A stretch of 64,000 bases of DNA from ZC4RG20 sp963782445. GTDB taxonomy: Bacteria > Pseudomonadota > Gammaproteobacteria > Steroidobacterales > Rariloculaceae. The DNA is taken from NCBI GenBank assembly GCA_963782445.1, contig CAWAJM010000001.1, positions 620,001-684,000 on the forward strand, written 5' to 3'. Positions 26,248 to 37,855 of this stretch are shown piece after piece. Within the stretch, counting starts at the first letter, position 1. The number at the start of each line of letters is the position of its first letter. The notes below the pieces were generated by a model, which saw nothing but the letters and a program-made list of their open reading frames with translations, was not told the DNA's origin and did not search any database. Position numbers and translations under genes: made by a program.

Positions 26248-27636
26248 TCAGTCGTTCTTGTCGACCGTGGCGGCCAGGCGGCCGTGGGCCAGGCGGATGT
26301 CCAGGGGGGTGCCGGGCGGGGCCGCGGTGCTCTCCGTCAGGACGTGGCCCGTTTGGCTGTGCTCGACGATGGCGTAGCCGCGGTCGAGGGTGGCCAGGGG
26401 GCTCAGGGACGCGAGCGTGCGGGACGTCAGGGTCAGCCGGTGATTGGTGCGTTCGAGGCGGCGGTGCATGGCGCGCTCGAGGCGCTGGCGGAGCCAGCGG
26501 CTGCGCTCGCGCGTGGCGGCGAGCTTCGCTTTCGGGTTCGCCGCGTTGACGGCTGCGGCGAGGCGGGCCAGGCGCGTGCGGCGGCGCTCGAGGGCCAGGG
26601 CGAGGCAGCGCCGCGAGCGCGCCTCGAGCTCGTCGAGGCGCTGGGCGTGCTGGCGCAGCACGACGCCGGGATGGCAGCGTTCGAGGCGGTGCCGCAAGAC
26701 GTCGAGGCGGCGGCCGTCCGCTGCGACGCAGCGCAGCACGCTGCGGCCGAGCTGGCCCGCGCATCGGCTCAGGCGCTCGCGCCACTCGGCGGCGTCGGGC
26801 ACGGCGAGCTCGGCGGCCTGCGAGGGCGTCGGTGCCCGCAGGTCGGCCGCGAACTCGGCGATCGTGAAGTCCGTCTCGTGGCCGACGCCGACGATGATCG
26901 GGATCCCGACCCCCGCGACGGCACGGGCGACGACCTCCTCGTTGAAGGCCCAGAGGTCCTCGAGCGAGCCGCCGCCCCGTGTAAGGATCAGCAGGTCGCA
27001 CTCGGCGCGGCGGTCCGCCAGGGCCACCGTGCGTGCGATCTCCTCGGCCGCGCCGTTGCCCTGCACGCTCGTCGGGTAGATCAGCACCTCGACCGTCGGA
27101 AAGCGGCGCTTGAGGCCGGTCAGGACGTCGCGAATCGCGGCGCCCGTCGGTGAGGTCACGACGCCGATCCGCCGCGGAACGCGCGGCAGCGGGCGCTTGC
27201 GCTCGGGATCGAAGAGGCCCTCGGCCGCGAGCCGGCGCTTGAGCTCCTCGAACCGCCGGCGCAGCAGGCCTTCGCCCGCCTCCTCGACGTACTCCACGAC
27301 GAGCTGGAATTCCCCGCGCGCCTCGTAGAAGCCCACGCGCGCCCTGACGAGGACCTGCTGGCCGCTCTCGAGCGAGAAGCGCAACTGGCGGTTCGCCATT
27401 CGGAACATGGCGCAGCGCACCTGGGCGTGCGCGTCCTTGAGCGAGAAGTAAAAATGGCCGGACGAGGGCCGGGACAGGTTCGAGATTTCGCCCTCGACCC
27501 AGACCGTGCCGAAGGCGCCTTCGACGAGCAGGCGCGCTTCGCGGTTCAAATCGGAGACGCTGAGGACGGAGCGGGCCGGACCGAGGTCGAGCTCGAGGCT
27601 GTTGCCACGGCCGGCGAGGGCATCGCGGGTACGCAT
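26248..27636 (-). CDS. xseA: Exodeoxyribonuclease VII large subunit
   Basis: Large subunit of ExoVII, which degrades single-stranded DNA into oligonucleotides. From the ATG at 27636 the protein has 462 residues: an N-terminal OB fold (VSDLNREARLLVEGAFG, WVEGEISNLSRPSSGHFYF), the catalytic domain (RIGVVTSPTGAAIRDVL, LTRGGGSLEDLWAFN, IIVGVGHETDFTIAEFAAD), and the long coiled-coil region. It is divergent from guaB. A minus-strand TATACT at 27644-27649 would give an almost leaderless transcript. No xseB is in the window. Confidence 0.95.
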   Translation of the reverse strand: MRTRDALAGRGNSLELDLGPARSVLSVSDLNREARLLVEGAFGTVWVEGEISNLSRPSSGHFYFSLKDAHAQVRCAMFRMANRQLRFSLESGQQVLVRARVGFYEARGEFQLVVEYVEEAGEGLLRRRFEELKRRLAAEGLFDPERKRPLPRVPRRIGVVTSPTGAAIRDVLTGLKRRFPTVEVLIYPTSVQGNGAAEEIARTVALADRRAECDLLILTRGGGSLEDLWAFNEEVVARAVAGVGIPIIVGVGHETDFTIAEFAADLRAPTPSQAAELAVPDAAEWRERLSRCAGQLGRSVLRCVAADGRRLDVLRHRLERCHPGVVLRQHAQRLDELEARSRRCLALALERRRTRLARLAAAVNAANPKAKLAATRERSRWLRQRLERAMHRRLERTNHRLTLTSRTLASLSPLATLDRGYAIVEHSQTGHVLTESTAAPPGTPLDIRLAHGRLAATVDKND

Positions 27637-27658
27637 GCCCGAGAGTATAAGGCAGCCG

Positions 27659-27687
27659 TTTACCGCGGTCCCCCCGCCCATTACACT
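27659..27687 (+). promoter_or_regulatory. Sigma-70-type promoter of guaB
   Basis: TTTACC (27659-27664) and TACACT (27682-27687) are separated by 17 bases. Transcription would begin near 27694, leaving a 27-base leader that contains GGAG (27711-27714) six bases before the guaB ATG. Confidence 0.6.
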
Positions 27688-27720
27688 GCCCGGTTTATCT
27701 CCCCCCGTGCGGAGCCCCCT

Positions 27721-29176
27721 ATGCGGATAATTCACGAGGCGCTCACCTTCGATGACGTCCTCCTGCAGCCCGCCTATTCCGAGGTCTTGCCGCGCGAAGT
27801 CGATCTCAGAACCCGGCTCACGCGCTCGCTCGTGCTGAACATCCCGATCGTCTCGGCGGCCATGGATACGGTCACCGAGGCGCGGCTCGCGATTACCCTG
27901 GCCCAGGAAGGCGGCATCGGCATCATTCACAAGAACATGTCGCCGCGCGACCAGGCGAGCCAGGTCCGGCGCGTCAAGAAGTTCGAGAGCGGCGTCATCG
28001 CGGACCCGATCACGGTTACCCCGACGGCCACGATCCGTGAGGTCATCCAGCTCACGCGGGCCAAGAACATCTCCGGCGTGCCCGTCGTCGAGGGCGAGGA
28101 CCTCGTCGGCATCGTCACGCACCGCGACCTGCGCTTCGAGACGCAGCTCGAGGCGCCGGTGTCCTCGGTCATGACGCCGAAGGAACGGCTCGTGACCGTG
28201 CGCGAGGGCGCGGCCAAGGACGAGGTGCTGACGCTGCTGCACCGGCATCGCATCGAGAAAGTCCTCGTCGTCGACGAGCGCTTCAAGCTGCGCGGCATGA
28301 TCACGGCCAAGGACTTCCAGAAGGCGACCGACTATCCCCTGGCCTGCAAGGACGACAATGGCGCGCTGCGCGTCGGCGCTGCGGTCGGCACGGGCGTCGA
28401 TACCGAGGACCGCGTCTCCCGGCTCGTCGAGGCCGGCGTCGACGTCGTCATTGTCGATACGGCGCACGGTCATACGCGCAGCGTCGTCGAGCGCGTGCGC
28501 GACATCAAGCGCAGCCACCCGGACCTGCAGCTCATCGCGGGCAACATCGTAACGGGCGAGGCGGCGCACGCGCTCATCGAGGCCGGCGCGGACGCCGTCA
28601 AGGTCGGCATCGGCCCGGGCTCGATCTGCACGACGCGCGTCGTTGCCGGCGTCGGCGTGCCGCAGATCACGGCCGTCGCCGAGGTCGCGGCCGCGCTGCG
28701 CGACCTCGACATGCCGCTGATCTCCGACGGCGGCGTGCGCTATTCGGGCGACATCGCGAAGGCCATTGCGGCCGGCGCGCACGCGACGATGATCGGCAGC
28801 CTGTTCGCCGGCACCGAGGAGTCGCCGGGCGAGGTCGAGCTCTACCAGGGGCGCTCGTACAAGTCCTATCGCGGCATGGGCTCGCTCGGCGCGATGTCGC
28901 AGCGCCACGGCTCGTCGGACCGCTACTTTCAGGACACGACGGAGGAGCTGCAGAAGCTCGTGCCGGAAGGCATCGAGGGCCGCGTGCCTTACAAGGGCAG
29001 CCTCGTCGCCATCGTGCACCAGCTCATCGGCGGCCTGCGCGCGGCCATGGGCTACACGGGCTGCAGCGACATCGCGCAGCTGCGCACGCGGCCGAACTTC
29101 GTGCGCATTACGAGCGCAGGGCGCCGGGAGAGTCATGTGCACGACGTGACTATCACGAAGGAAGCGCCTAATTATC

Positions 29177-29187
<11 letters not shown>
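27721..29187 (+). CDS. guaB: Inosine-5'-monophosphate dehydrogenase
   Basis: Oxidises IMP to XMP with NAD, the first committed step to GMP. The ATG at 27721 gives 488 residues starting MRIIHEALTFDDVLLQP. The two CBS domains lie at about 95-200. The catalytic cysteine is C303 in GPGSICTTRVVAG, and the flap region has YRGMGSLGAM. It overlaps guaA by 11 bases, forming the usual guaBA operon. Confidence 0.97.
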
Positions 29188-30775
<1,588 letters not shown>

Positions 30776-30946
30776 GTCGCGCGGCGCCGCGTGGAGGGGC
30801 GGACCGCTTCTCGTCCATGAGCGAGCGGCCGCCGAGGGCGAGCGAGCCGGTTCCCGACCGCGGGGCTTTCCTCGACACGCCCGTAGGCGAGGTCCGCCGC
30901 CGCGTGACGCTCTGAGTAGACGCCACCGCGGCTTCACGAACCGAAC

Positions 30947-32212
30947 ATGCCATACCGCTTCGTCCACAGCGCCGACATCCACCTCGACTCGCCGCTGCGC
31001 TCGCTCGCGTTCCGCAATGCGGAGCTCGCCGAGCTCATCGGCAATGCGACGCGCCACGCGTTCGTGGCCCTCGTCGATCTCTGTCTCGAGGAGCGCGTCG
31101 ATGCGCTGCTGCTCGCGGGCGATCTCTACGACGGCGACCAGACCTCGATGAAGACGGCACGCTTCCTGGCCGAGCAGATCCGCAGGCTCGACGCGGCCGG
31201 CATCGCGGTCTTCATCATTCGCGGCAACCACGACGCGCTCTCGAAGATCACGCACGAGCTCGTCTTCCCGCAGAGCGTGAAGGTTTTCGGCGGGCGCGCC
31301 GAGGCCGTCGAGGCACGCACGCATGGCGGCATGCCCGTCGTGATCCACGGCCTGAGCTTTGCAAGACCGCAGGCCCCGGAAAGCCTCGTGCCGAAGTACA
31401 AGCCGCCCGTCCAGGGCGCCGTCAACGTCGGGCTCATGCATACGAGCCTCGCGGGGGCCCCTGGCCACGATCCCTACGCGCCGTGCAGCGTCGCGGACCT
31501 CAAAGCCACGGGCTTCGGATATTGGGCGCTCGGGCACGTGCACAAGCGCTCGGTCATCGAAGGCGCGTGCACGATCGTCATGCCGGGCATGCCACAGGGG
31601 CGCGACATCAACGAGGCCGGGCCGAAATCGGTCACGCTCGCGACGATTCGCGACGACGGCGCGGTCGAGATCGAGGAACGCGTGACGAGCCTCGCGCAGT
31701 TCGAGCGCGTCGGCGTCGACGCGACGGGCATCGACGACTGGCGCGAGCTCGCGGAGGCCGTTAGCCGCGCGCTCGAGCGGGTGCGCGAAGGCGTCGCGGC
31801 CGAGCACCTCGTCGCGCGGCTGCGCGTTCACGGTGCGACGCCGCTCGCGTGGCGCGCGCGGCGCGACGTCGATTTGCTCAAGGCGGAAGCCGACCACCGT
31901 GCAGCGGTCATCGGTGCGTGCTGGGTCGAGAAGCTCGAGGTCGAATGCCGGACCGCCGAGGCACTCGGGGCCGGCGACCCGGTCGCCGACCTCCGGGCCC
32001 TCATTGCCGCGAAGGTCGCGGACTCGGACGGTTTTCGCGAAGAGGCCGCGGCCGTCGCCAGGGAGCTCGCGCCGCAGCTGCCGCCGGAGTGCCGCGGTTG
32101 GCTCGGTGGCGACGAGCAGGCCTTCGAGGCGGCCGTTGCGGCGCTCGCTGCGGAGGGTGCCGACGACGTGATCGCGCGCCTGCAGGCGGCGCCGGCGGCC
32201 GGGGAGGACTGA
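30947..32212 (+). CDS. SbcD/Mre11-like metallophosphoesterase (YhaO family)
   Basis: Predicted DNA repair nuclease of 421 residues. Metal-binding motifs of the calcineurin-like fold are in order: SADIHLD, LAGDLYDGD, IRGNHDALSK, GLMHTSL and WALGHVHKR. The C-terminal part (about 260-421) is helical and would contact the partner ATPase, as in SbcCD. The TGATG overlap couples it to the next gene. The pair resembles YhaO-YhaN of Bacillus, whose precise substrate is not established. It lies between guaA and tadA, which are usually close neighbours in Gammaproteobacteria. Confidence 0.85.
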   Translation: MPYRFVHSADIHLDSPLRSLAFRNAELAELIGNATRHAFVALVDLCLEERVDALLLAGDLYDGDQTSMKTARFLAEQIRRLDAAGIAVFIIRGNHDALSKITHELVFPQSVKVFGGRAEAVEARTHGGMPVVIHGLSFARPQAPESLVPKYKPPVQGAVNVGLMHTSLAGAPGHDPYAPCSVADLKATGFGYWALGHVHKRSVIEGACTIVMPGMPQGRDINEAGPKSVTLATIRDDGAVEIEERVTSLAQFERVGVDATGIDDWRELAEAVSRALERVREGVAAEHLVARLRVHGATPLAWRARRDVDLLKAEADHRAAVIGACWVEKLEVECRTAEALGAGDPVADLRALIAAKVADSDGFREEAAAVARELAPQLPPECRGWLGGDEQAFEAAVAALAAEGADDVIARLQAAPAAGED

Positions 32213-35200
32213 TGCGCCTCAACCGTCTGGACCTGACACGGTACGGGATCTTTTCGGACTACTCGCTCGACTTCGGCGAGCCGCGCCCCGGCGCGCCGGA
32301 TTTGCACGTCGTCTTCGGCCCGAACGAAGCGGGAAAGTCCACGGCCTTCTCCGCCTTTCTCGATCTGCTGTTCGGCATCGAGCCCCGCAGTGCCTACGAC
32401 TTTCTGCATCCCTATTCGACGATGCGCATCGGGGGCTCGCTCGAGGTCGGCGGCCTTGCCCGCGAGTTCGCACGCATCAAGAAGGCGCAGAGTAGCCTGC
32501 TCGACGGCGACGACCTGGCCGTCGCCGATGCCGTGATTCTCGGCGATCTCGGCGGCATCGACCGAGCGGCCTACACGACGATGTTCTCGCTCGACGACGA
32601 TACGCTCGAGGCCGGCGGCGAAAGCATTCTCGAAAGCCGCGGCGATCTCGGGCAACTGCTGTTCTCGGCGAGTGCGGGGCTTGCGGACCTGAGCCGCAAG
32701 CTCGTCGAGCTGCGGAGCGAGGCGGACGCGTTTTACCGGTTCCGCGGCCGCGGCGGCCAGCTGCACGATCTCAAGGCCAGGCTGGCCGAGCTCAAGGCTC
32801 GCCGCGAGCAGCTGGACACCTTGGCGACCGAGTACGCGCAGCTCGTCGCGACGCGGCGCGACGCGAAGGCACGCTACGACGAGGCGCTCGCCGAGCGCGG
32901 GCGCGTCGGGGCGAAGCTGGCCGCGCTGCAGGCGCGCTTGGGCGCGCTGCCGAAGCTCGGCACGCTGCGAGCGCTCAGGCGCCGCCTCGAGCCGCTCGCC
33001 GAGATCCCGGCGGCGCCGCTCGGCTGGGCCGAGGAGCTGCCTGGGCTGCAGCGGCAGGTGACCGAGCTCGCGGCGCGCGCGGACGAGGCCGAGAAGGACA
33101 TCGCGAAGCGGGCGGCCGAGCTCGAAGGCATCGTCGTCGACGCGCGCGTCCTCGGCCTCGCCGACCGCATCGAGCGGCTTGCGGATCTGCGGGCGCGTTA
33201 CATGACCGCGGACAAAGATCTGCCGGAGCGGGTGCTCGAGCTGCGCGATGCGGATCAGACGATCGCGCGGATCCTCACGCGCATCGAGCGCGCGGGCGAA
33301 GCGGACGCGAGCCGGTTGCTGCTCGGCGCCTCGACCGTCGGTGCCTTGCGCGAGCTCATGGAGAAACGCTCGGGCATCGAGACGCGCGTCGCGTCGGCCC
33401 AGGTCGAGGCGACGGAAGCGCAGAGGCGGCTCGAGAGCGTGCGTGCGAAGCTCGCGGCAGCCGGCGGGGACGAGGCCCCGCGGGCGTCGCGCGCGGCAAT
33501 GGCCGCGCTCGAGGCGGCCCTCGCCGCCGCGCGCGACACCGATCGGGCGGCGCGCCGCCGGGCGGCCGAGCGCGCGCGCGAGGAGCGCGCCGCCGACCTC
33601 GCGCAGCGGCTGGCAGCGCTTCGCCCCTGGGCGGGCGATGCGGGGATGCTGCGCGGCTTGACCGTGCCTGAGCGCGAGGACGTTGAGCGCTGGAAGCTTT
33701 CCGTGGCCGCGGCCCAGGCCGAGGTCGAGCGTCGTGACGCGGAGATCGAGCGGCTCACGGCGGAGTGCCGCCGGCTGGGAGCCGAGCGCGATGCGCTGAG
33801 CCGCGCTGTCGGCGTAGTCGGCGACGAGGAGGCCGGCCGTCTGCGCGCCGCCCGCGAGCAGGCCTGGGCCGCGCACCGGCGCCGTTTGGACGCCGAGACG
33901 GCCGATGCGTTCGAGGCGGCGCTGCGCCGGGACGATATCGCGATGAGCGGCCGCCTCGCGCACGCCGGGGACGCGGCGCGGCTCACGGACATCGCCCGGC
34001 TGCTCGAGGTCACGGCGGCGGACAGCGAGGTGCAGCGCGAGCGCCGCGACGCGGCCGCCCGACGGATCGCCGCACTGCGCGTCGAGATCGGCGCGGCCGT
34101 GCACACGATGGCGCCGGGATTACAGGAGCCTCTGGCCCCGGCCGCGCTCGAGACCTGGCTCGAGCGGCGCGAACAGGCGCTCGCGAGCGCCGCTGCGCTC
34201 GAAGCCGCCGAGCGCGAGCTGCGGGCGGCCGAGGACGACGCGCGGGAGGTGCGGGACCGCATCGTGGAAGCGACGGCGGCGGCCGGGTTCGATGTCGAGG
34301 CGGACGCGGGCGTCGAGCGGCTCGTCTCGCTGGCGCAGGCGGCCCTGGAGCGCGAAGCGGCGCGCGATGCGCTGCGTTCGGAGGCCGCCGAGCGCGAGCG
34401 CGAGGCCGACGCTCGCAAGCGCGCGCGGGAGCAGGCCGAGGCCGACGAGGCGGAGTGGACGCGGCACTGGGACGAAGTATGTGCTGGCTGCTGGCTCGGT
34501 GAGCGAGGCGCGGCACCGAGTCTCCCGGCCGTCCGCGAAACCCTCGCCTCGCTCGAGGAGCTCGGCCCGCTCGTCGGCACGCGCGCCGGCCTCGCCGAGC
34601 GCATCGAGAAGATGAAGGCCGACCAGGCGCGTTTCGGCGCGCAGGCCGCTGCTCTCGCGCGCGAGCTCGAGCTCGAGACCGAAGGCGACGCGCTCGAGCG
34701 CGCCGGCGCGGTTGTGCACGCGCTCGGGGAGGCACGGCGGGCGGAGGCCGCGCGCCGCGATGCGTCGAAGCGGCTCGAAGAGGCGCGCGATCGCCGCGCC
34801 GCGCTCGCCGAGCAGCAGGCCATCCATGAACGTCGCAAGGCCGAGATGCTCGTGCATTTCGGTGTCGGCTCGCTCGCCGATGTCGACGCGCGACTCCGCG
34901 ATCTCGAGAGGCGAAACGCGCTCGAAGAGCAGGCCGAGGCCGCCGAACGCGAGATCGCGGCGGCGCTCCACGTGCCTTCCGTGCGCGAGGCCGAGGCCTC
35001 GCTCGAGGGCCTCGATCCCGACGCCGTCGAGGCCGAGATTGCGGCGTCGACGCGCCGGTACCAGGACCTCGACGGCGATGCCCAGCGCCTGCATACGGAG
35101 TACACGAAGGCCGCGGAGGCCGTCGATACCGTCGGCGGCGACGACGCCGTCGCGAGGCTCGAGGAGCGCCGTCGCACGACGTTGCTCGAGATCGAGGAGG

Positions 35201-35712
35201 GCGCCACGCGTTACTTGCGCCTGCGGCTCGGTATCGCGGCGGCCGAGCAGGCGCTGCGCCTGTACCGCGACGAGCACCGCAGCTCGATGCTCGCGCGTGC
35301 CTCCGAGGCGTTCCGTGCGATGAGCCGCGGCGCGTACACCCGGCTCGCGACTCAACCCGACAAGGACCGAGAGGTCCTCATCGCGGCGGCCGCGAACGGC
35401 GCGACGAAACTCGCATCGGCGCTCTCGAAAGGGACGCGGTTCCAGCTCTACCTCGCGCTGCGCGTCGCCGGCTACCACGAGTTCGTGCGCTCGCGCCCGC
35501 CGGTGCCGTTCGTGGCCGACGATATTCTCGAGACTTTCGACGATCTTCGCGCAGAGGAGACGTTCAAGCTCTTCGCGGGCATGGCCGAGGTCGGCCAGGT
35601 CATTTACCTGACGCACCATCGCCACCTCTGCGAGATCGCGCGGCGCGCGTGTCCGGAGGTTCGAATTCACGAGCTCGTGCGGCCCGTGCCGAAGGCGGCG
35701 GCGGGCACGTGA
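32212..35712 (+). CDS. SbcC/Rad50-like AAA ATPase (YhaN family)
   Basis: SMC-like ATPase of 1166 residues, partner of the preceding phosphoesterase. The N-terminus MRLNRLDLTRYGIFSDY leads into Walker A GPNEAGKST (about 38-46), then FDLLFGIEPRSAYDFLHPYS reduced to its family-typical DLLFGI. The middle (about 165-1020) is long Ala/Glu/Arg-rich coiled coil. The C-terminal half of the nucleotide site has SKGTRFQLYLALRV (signature-like) and Walker B PFVADDILETFDD, then YLTHHRHL. No zinc-hook CxxC is obvious at the coiled-coil apex, which is one way YhaN differs from SbcC. Confidence 0.85.
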   Translation: MRLNRLDLTRYGIFSDYSLDFGEPRPGAPDLHVVFGPNEAGKSTAFSAFLDLLFGIEPRSAYDFLHPYSTMRIGGSLEVGGLAREFARIKKAQSSLLDGDDLAVADAVILGDLGGIDRAAYTTMFSLDDDTLEAGGESILESRGDLGQLLFSASAGLADLSRKLVELRSEADAFYRFRGRGGQLHDLKARLAELKARREQLDTLATEYAQLVATRRDAKARYDEALAERGRVGAKLAALQARLGALPKLGTLRALRRRLEPLAEIPAAPLGWAEELPGLQRQVTELAARADEAEKDIAKRAAELEGIVVDARVLGLADRIERLADLRARYMTADKDLPERVLELRDADQTIARILTRIERAGEADASRLLLGASTVGALRELMEKRSGIETRVASAQVEATEAQRRLESVRAKLAAAGGDEAPRASRAAMAALEAALAAARDTDRAARRRAAERAREERAADLAQRLAALRPWAGDAGMLRGLTVPEREDVERWKLSVAAAQAEVERRDAEIERLTAECRRLGAERDALSRAVGVVGDEEAGRLRAAREQAWAAHRRRLDAETADAFEAALRRDDIAMSGRLAHAGDAARLTDIARLLEVTAADSEVQRERRDAAARRIAALRVEIGAAVHTMAPGLQEPLAPAALETWLERREQALASAAALEAAERELRAAEDDAREVRDRIVEATAAAGFDVEADAGVERLVSLAQAALEREAARDALRSEAAEREREADARKRAREQAEADEAEWTRHWDEVCAGCWLGERGAAPSLPAVRETLASLEELGPLVGTRAGLAERIEKMKADQARFGAQAAALARELELETEGDALERAGAVVHALGEARRAEAARRDASKRLEEARDRRAALAEQQAIHERRKAEMLVHFGVGSLADVDARLRDLERRNALEEQAEAAEREIAAALHVPSVREAEASLEGLDPDAVEAEIAASTRRYQDLDGDAQRLHTEYTKAAEAVDTVGGDDAVARLEERRRTTLLEIEEGATRYLRLRLGIAAAEQALRLYRDEHRSSMLARASEAFRAMSRGAYTRLATQPDKDREVLIAAAANGATKLASALSKGTRFQLYLALRVAGYHEFVRSRPPVPFVADDILETFDDLRAEETFKLFAGMAEVGQVIYLTHHRHLCEIARRACPEVRIHELVRPVPKAAAGT

Positions 35713-36182
35713 GCGCCGAGGCCGAGACGGCGGAGCGCGACCCCCGCTTCATGCGCGCTGCCCTGTCGCAGGCGGCGGCGGCGGCCGCGGCGGGCGAAGT
35801 GCCCGTCGGTGCGGTGCTCGTCGGCGCCGACGGCGAGGTCCTCTCCGAAGCGGCGAATGCACCGATCGCCGGGCGCGATCCGACCGCGCATGCAGAGATC
35901 CTCGCCCTGCGGCGTGCGGCACGGCGCGTCGGCAATTACCGCTTGCCGGGCACGACGCTCTACGTGACGCTCGAGCCCTGCGCGATGTGCGCGGGGGCGC
36001 TCGTGCACGCGCGCGTCGCGCGTATCGTCTACGGCGCCCCGGATCCGAAGAGCGGCGCCTGCGGCTCGGTGCTCGACATCGCGCACCACCCGAAGCTCAA
36101 CCATCGCATCGAGGTGACGGGCGGCGTGCTCGAGGGCGAGGCCGCCGAGCTGCTCAGGAGGTTCTTTCTGGCGCGGCGTTGA
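35709..36182 (+). CDS. tadA: tRNA-specific adenosine deaminase TadA
   Basis: Deaminates A34 to inosine in tRNA-Arg(ACG). I choose the GTG at 35709, which overlaps the yhaN stop as GTGA and gives 157 residues. Zinc and catalytic residues are H61 and E63 in TAHAEI, and C91 and C94 in PCAMCAGA. GEVPVGAVLV and NYRLPGTTLYVTLEP are family-typical. It converges on mltF, as in Pseudomonas. Confidence 0.94.
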   Translation: MSAEAETAERDPRFMRAALSQAAAAAAAGEVPVGAVLVGADGEVLSEAANAPIAGRDPTAHAEILALRRAARRVGNYRLPGTTLYVTLEPCAMCAGALVHARVARIVYGAPDPKSGACGSVLDIAHHPKLNHRIEVTGGVLEGEAAELLRRFFLARR

Positions 36183-36236
36183 GGCCGCGCGGCCTGCGGG
36201 TCGGCCGTGCGCCGCGCCTCTGCGCGGATGTTCGAA

Positions 36237-37640
36237 TCAGCCGGCCGAGGCGCTGCCTGCCGCCTGGGGAGCAGGCGCGACGTACTCGGTCAGCACCTCG
36301 CGGTCGCCCATCCAGTTCAGCAGCTCGTAGTAGCGGCGGACATTATCGACATACCGTGCGGCGACGCTGCCGCGGGCATAGCCGTGCTTCACGCGCGAGT
36401 ACCAGGCCTTGTGCTCGAGCAGCGGCAGCCGCTTGCGTACCTGATCCCAGCGGTCGGGGTTCGCGCCCTGAATTTCGGTGATGATGCGCGCGTCCTCGAG
36501 GTGAGCGAAGCCGACGTTGTAGGCGGCGACGGCGAGCCAGAGGCGGTCCGGGTTCGGGATGCGGTCCGGAATCTTGCCGAGAACGCGCCGGAAGTAGCGC
36601 GCGCCGCCGAGAATGCTGTCATGCGGGAGGTCGCGATCCGCGACTTCCATCATGTCGGCCGTCTTGTCCGTCAGCATCATGAGGCCGCGTACGCCCGTGG
36701 GCGATACGGCGCCCGGGTTCCAGTGCGACTCCTGATAGCTGATGGCGGCCAGCAGGCGCCAGTCGATGCCCGTCCGGCGCTGCGCTTCCTCGAAGTAGGG
36801 CCGATAGTTCGGCAGCCGCGATTCGATGTGGCGCAGAAAGGCGCGCGAGCCGACGTAGTCGAAGTCCCGGGAGGCGAACGAGTAGCGGTCGATGATGCGC
36901 TCGAGCTCGCCCGTCGCCTCGATTTCCGCGAAGTAGGCCGCGATCTGCTCGCGCAGCCGCTTGGCACCTTTCGGCACGGCCCAGGCGACTTTCTCGGCGC
37001 CCGTTAGCGGAAACGCGGCCTGCGCTTCGGGATAGGAGTGCTGGAGCAGCGCGAAGGTATTCGAGGGTACGATCGTGTAGTCGATGATGCCTTCGGCCAC
37101 GCGCTGCACGAGTGCCTCGATCGTGGCCTTCGGGTCCTCCCGCCAGGCGAGTGCCGGATGCGCCGCGCGCGCCTTCGCGAGCAGCGCGGCATCGGCGGAG
37201 CCCGCGAGCACCTGGATGCGGCCGCCGACGAGATCGCCGATAGCGCGCGGCCGCTTCGCGCCGCGCCGATAGACGACCTCCTGCTCGACGGTCTCGTAGG
37301 CCGGTCCGAAGCTCACGAGGTCCTTGCGCGGTGCCGTGACGGTCAGTGCCGCCGCCGCGATGTGGGCCTTCCCGCTGCCCACGTCGGGCAGCAGCCGGGA
37401 GAAGCGGTCCTCCACGGAGATTTTAAGGTCGACGCCGAGCCGCGCCGCGAAGCCTCGGGCCAGCTCGTACTCGATGCCCCGCGGCTCCTTCGGGCCTGCG
37501 TAGAACGTCAGCGGGCCGTCGCGCGTGACCACTCTGAGCTCGCCCAGTGCCTTGATCTGGTCGAGAACGGAAGGGGGGGCCGAACAGCTCCCGAGCAGCG
37601 CGCCCAGGACGACGGCCAGCAGCGCTCGCACAATCCTCAT
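36237..37640 (-). CDS. mltF: Membrane-bound lytic murein transglycosylase F
   Basis: Lipoprotein that cleaves peptidoglycan glycan strands to 1,6-anhydromuropeptides. The 467 residues begin with a lipoprotein signal ending LLGSC. A solute-binding-like domain occupies about 30-265 (LRVVTRDGPLTFYAGP, YELARGFAARLGVDL). The SLT domain follows, with catalytic E304 in ISYQESHWNP, GVRGLMML and AVAAYNVG. The adjacent tadA is its usual neighbour; purL, expected next in Pseudomonas, is not here. Confidence 0.93.
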   Translation of the reverse strand: MRIVRALLAVVLGALLGSCSAPPSVLDQIKALGELRVVTRDGPLTFYAGPKEPRGIEYELARGFAARLGVDLKISVEDRFSRLLPDVGSGKAHIAAAALTVTAPRKDLVSFGPAYETVEQEVVYRRGAKRPRAIGDLVGGRIQVLAGSADAALLAKARAAHPALAWREDPKATIEALVQRVAEGIIDYTIVPSNTFALLQHSYPEAQAAFPLTGAEKVAWAVPKGAKRLREQIAAYFAEIEATGELERIIDRYSFASRDFDYVGSRAFLRHIESRLPNYRPYFEEAQRRTGIDWRLLAAISYQESHWNPGAVSPTGVRGLMMLTDKTADMMEVADRDLPHDSILGGARYFRRVLGKIPDRIPNPDRLWLAVAAYNVGFAHLEDARIITEIQGANPDRWDQVRKRLPLLEHKAWYSRVKHGYARGSVAARYVDNVRRYYELLNWMGDREVLTEYVAPAPQAAGSASAG

Positions 37641-37855
37641 CGTCTTGTTCTATTTATCGGTCGGGACAAGTATACCGGCTCGGCTCCGCGGGGTCCTCGG
37701 CAACGCGAAAGTCGCATGCCGCCGCGGCCCTAGTCGGGCGAATTTCCGCCTTCTGTGCAATTGCCCGCGCGAGGCGGCACCGCAGAGGTTTGAAAAATGC
37801 TGGCCGTATAGTCAGTATAGCCCCCGTTACTCACAGCTTGCAGGGACGGCCGAGC

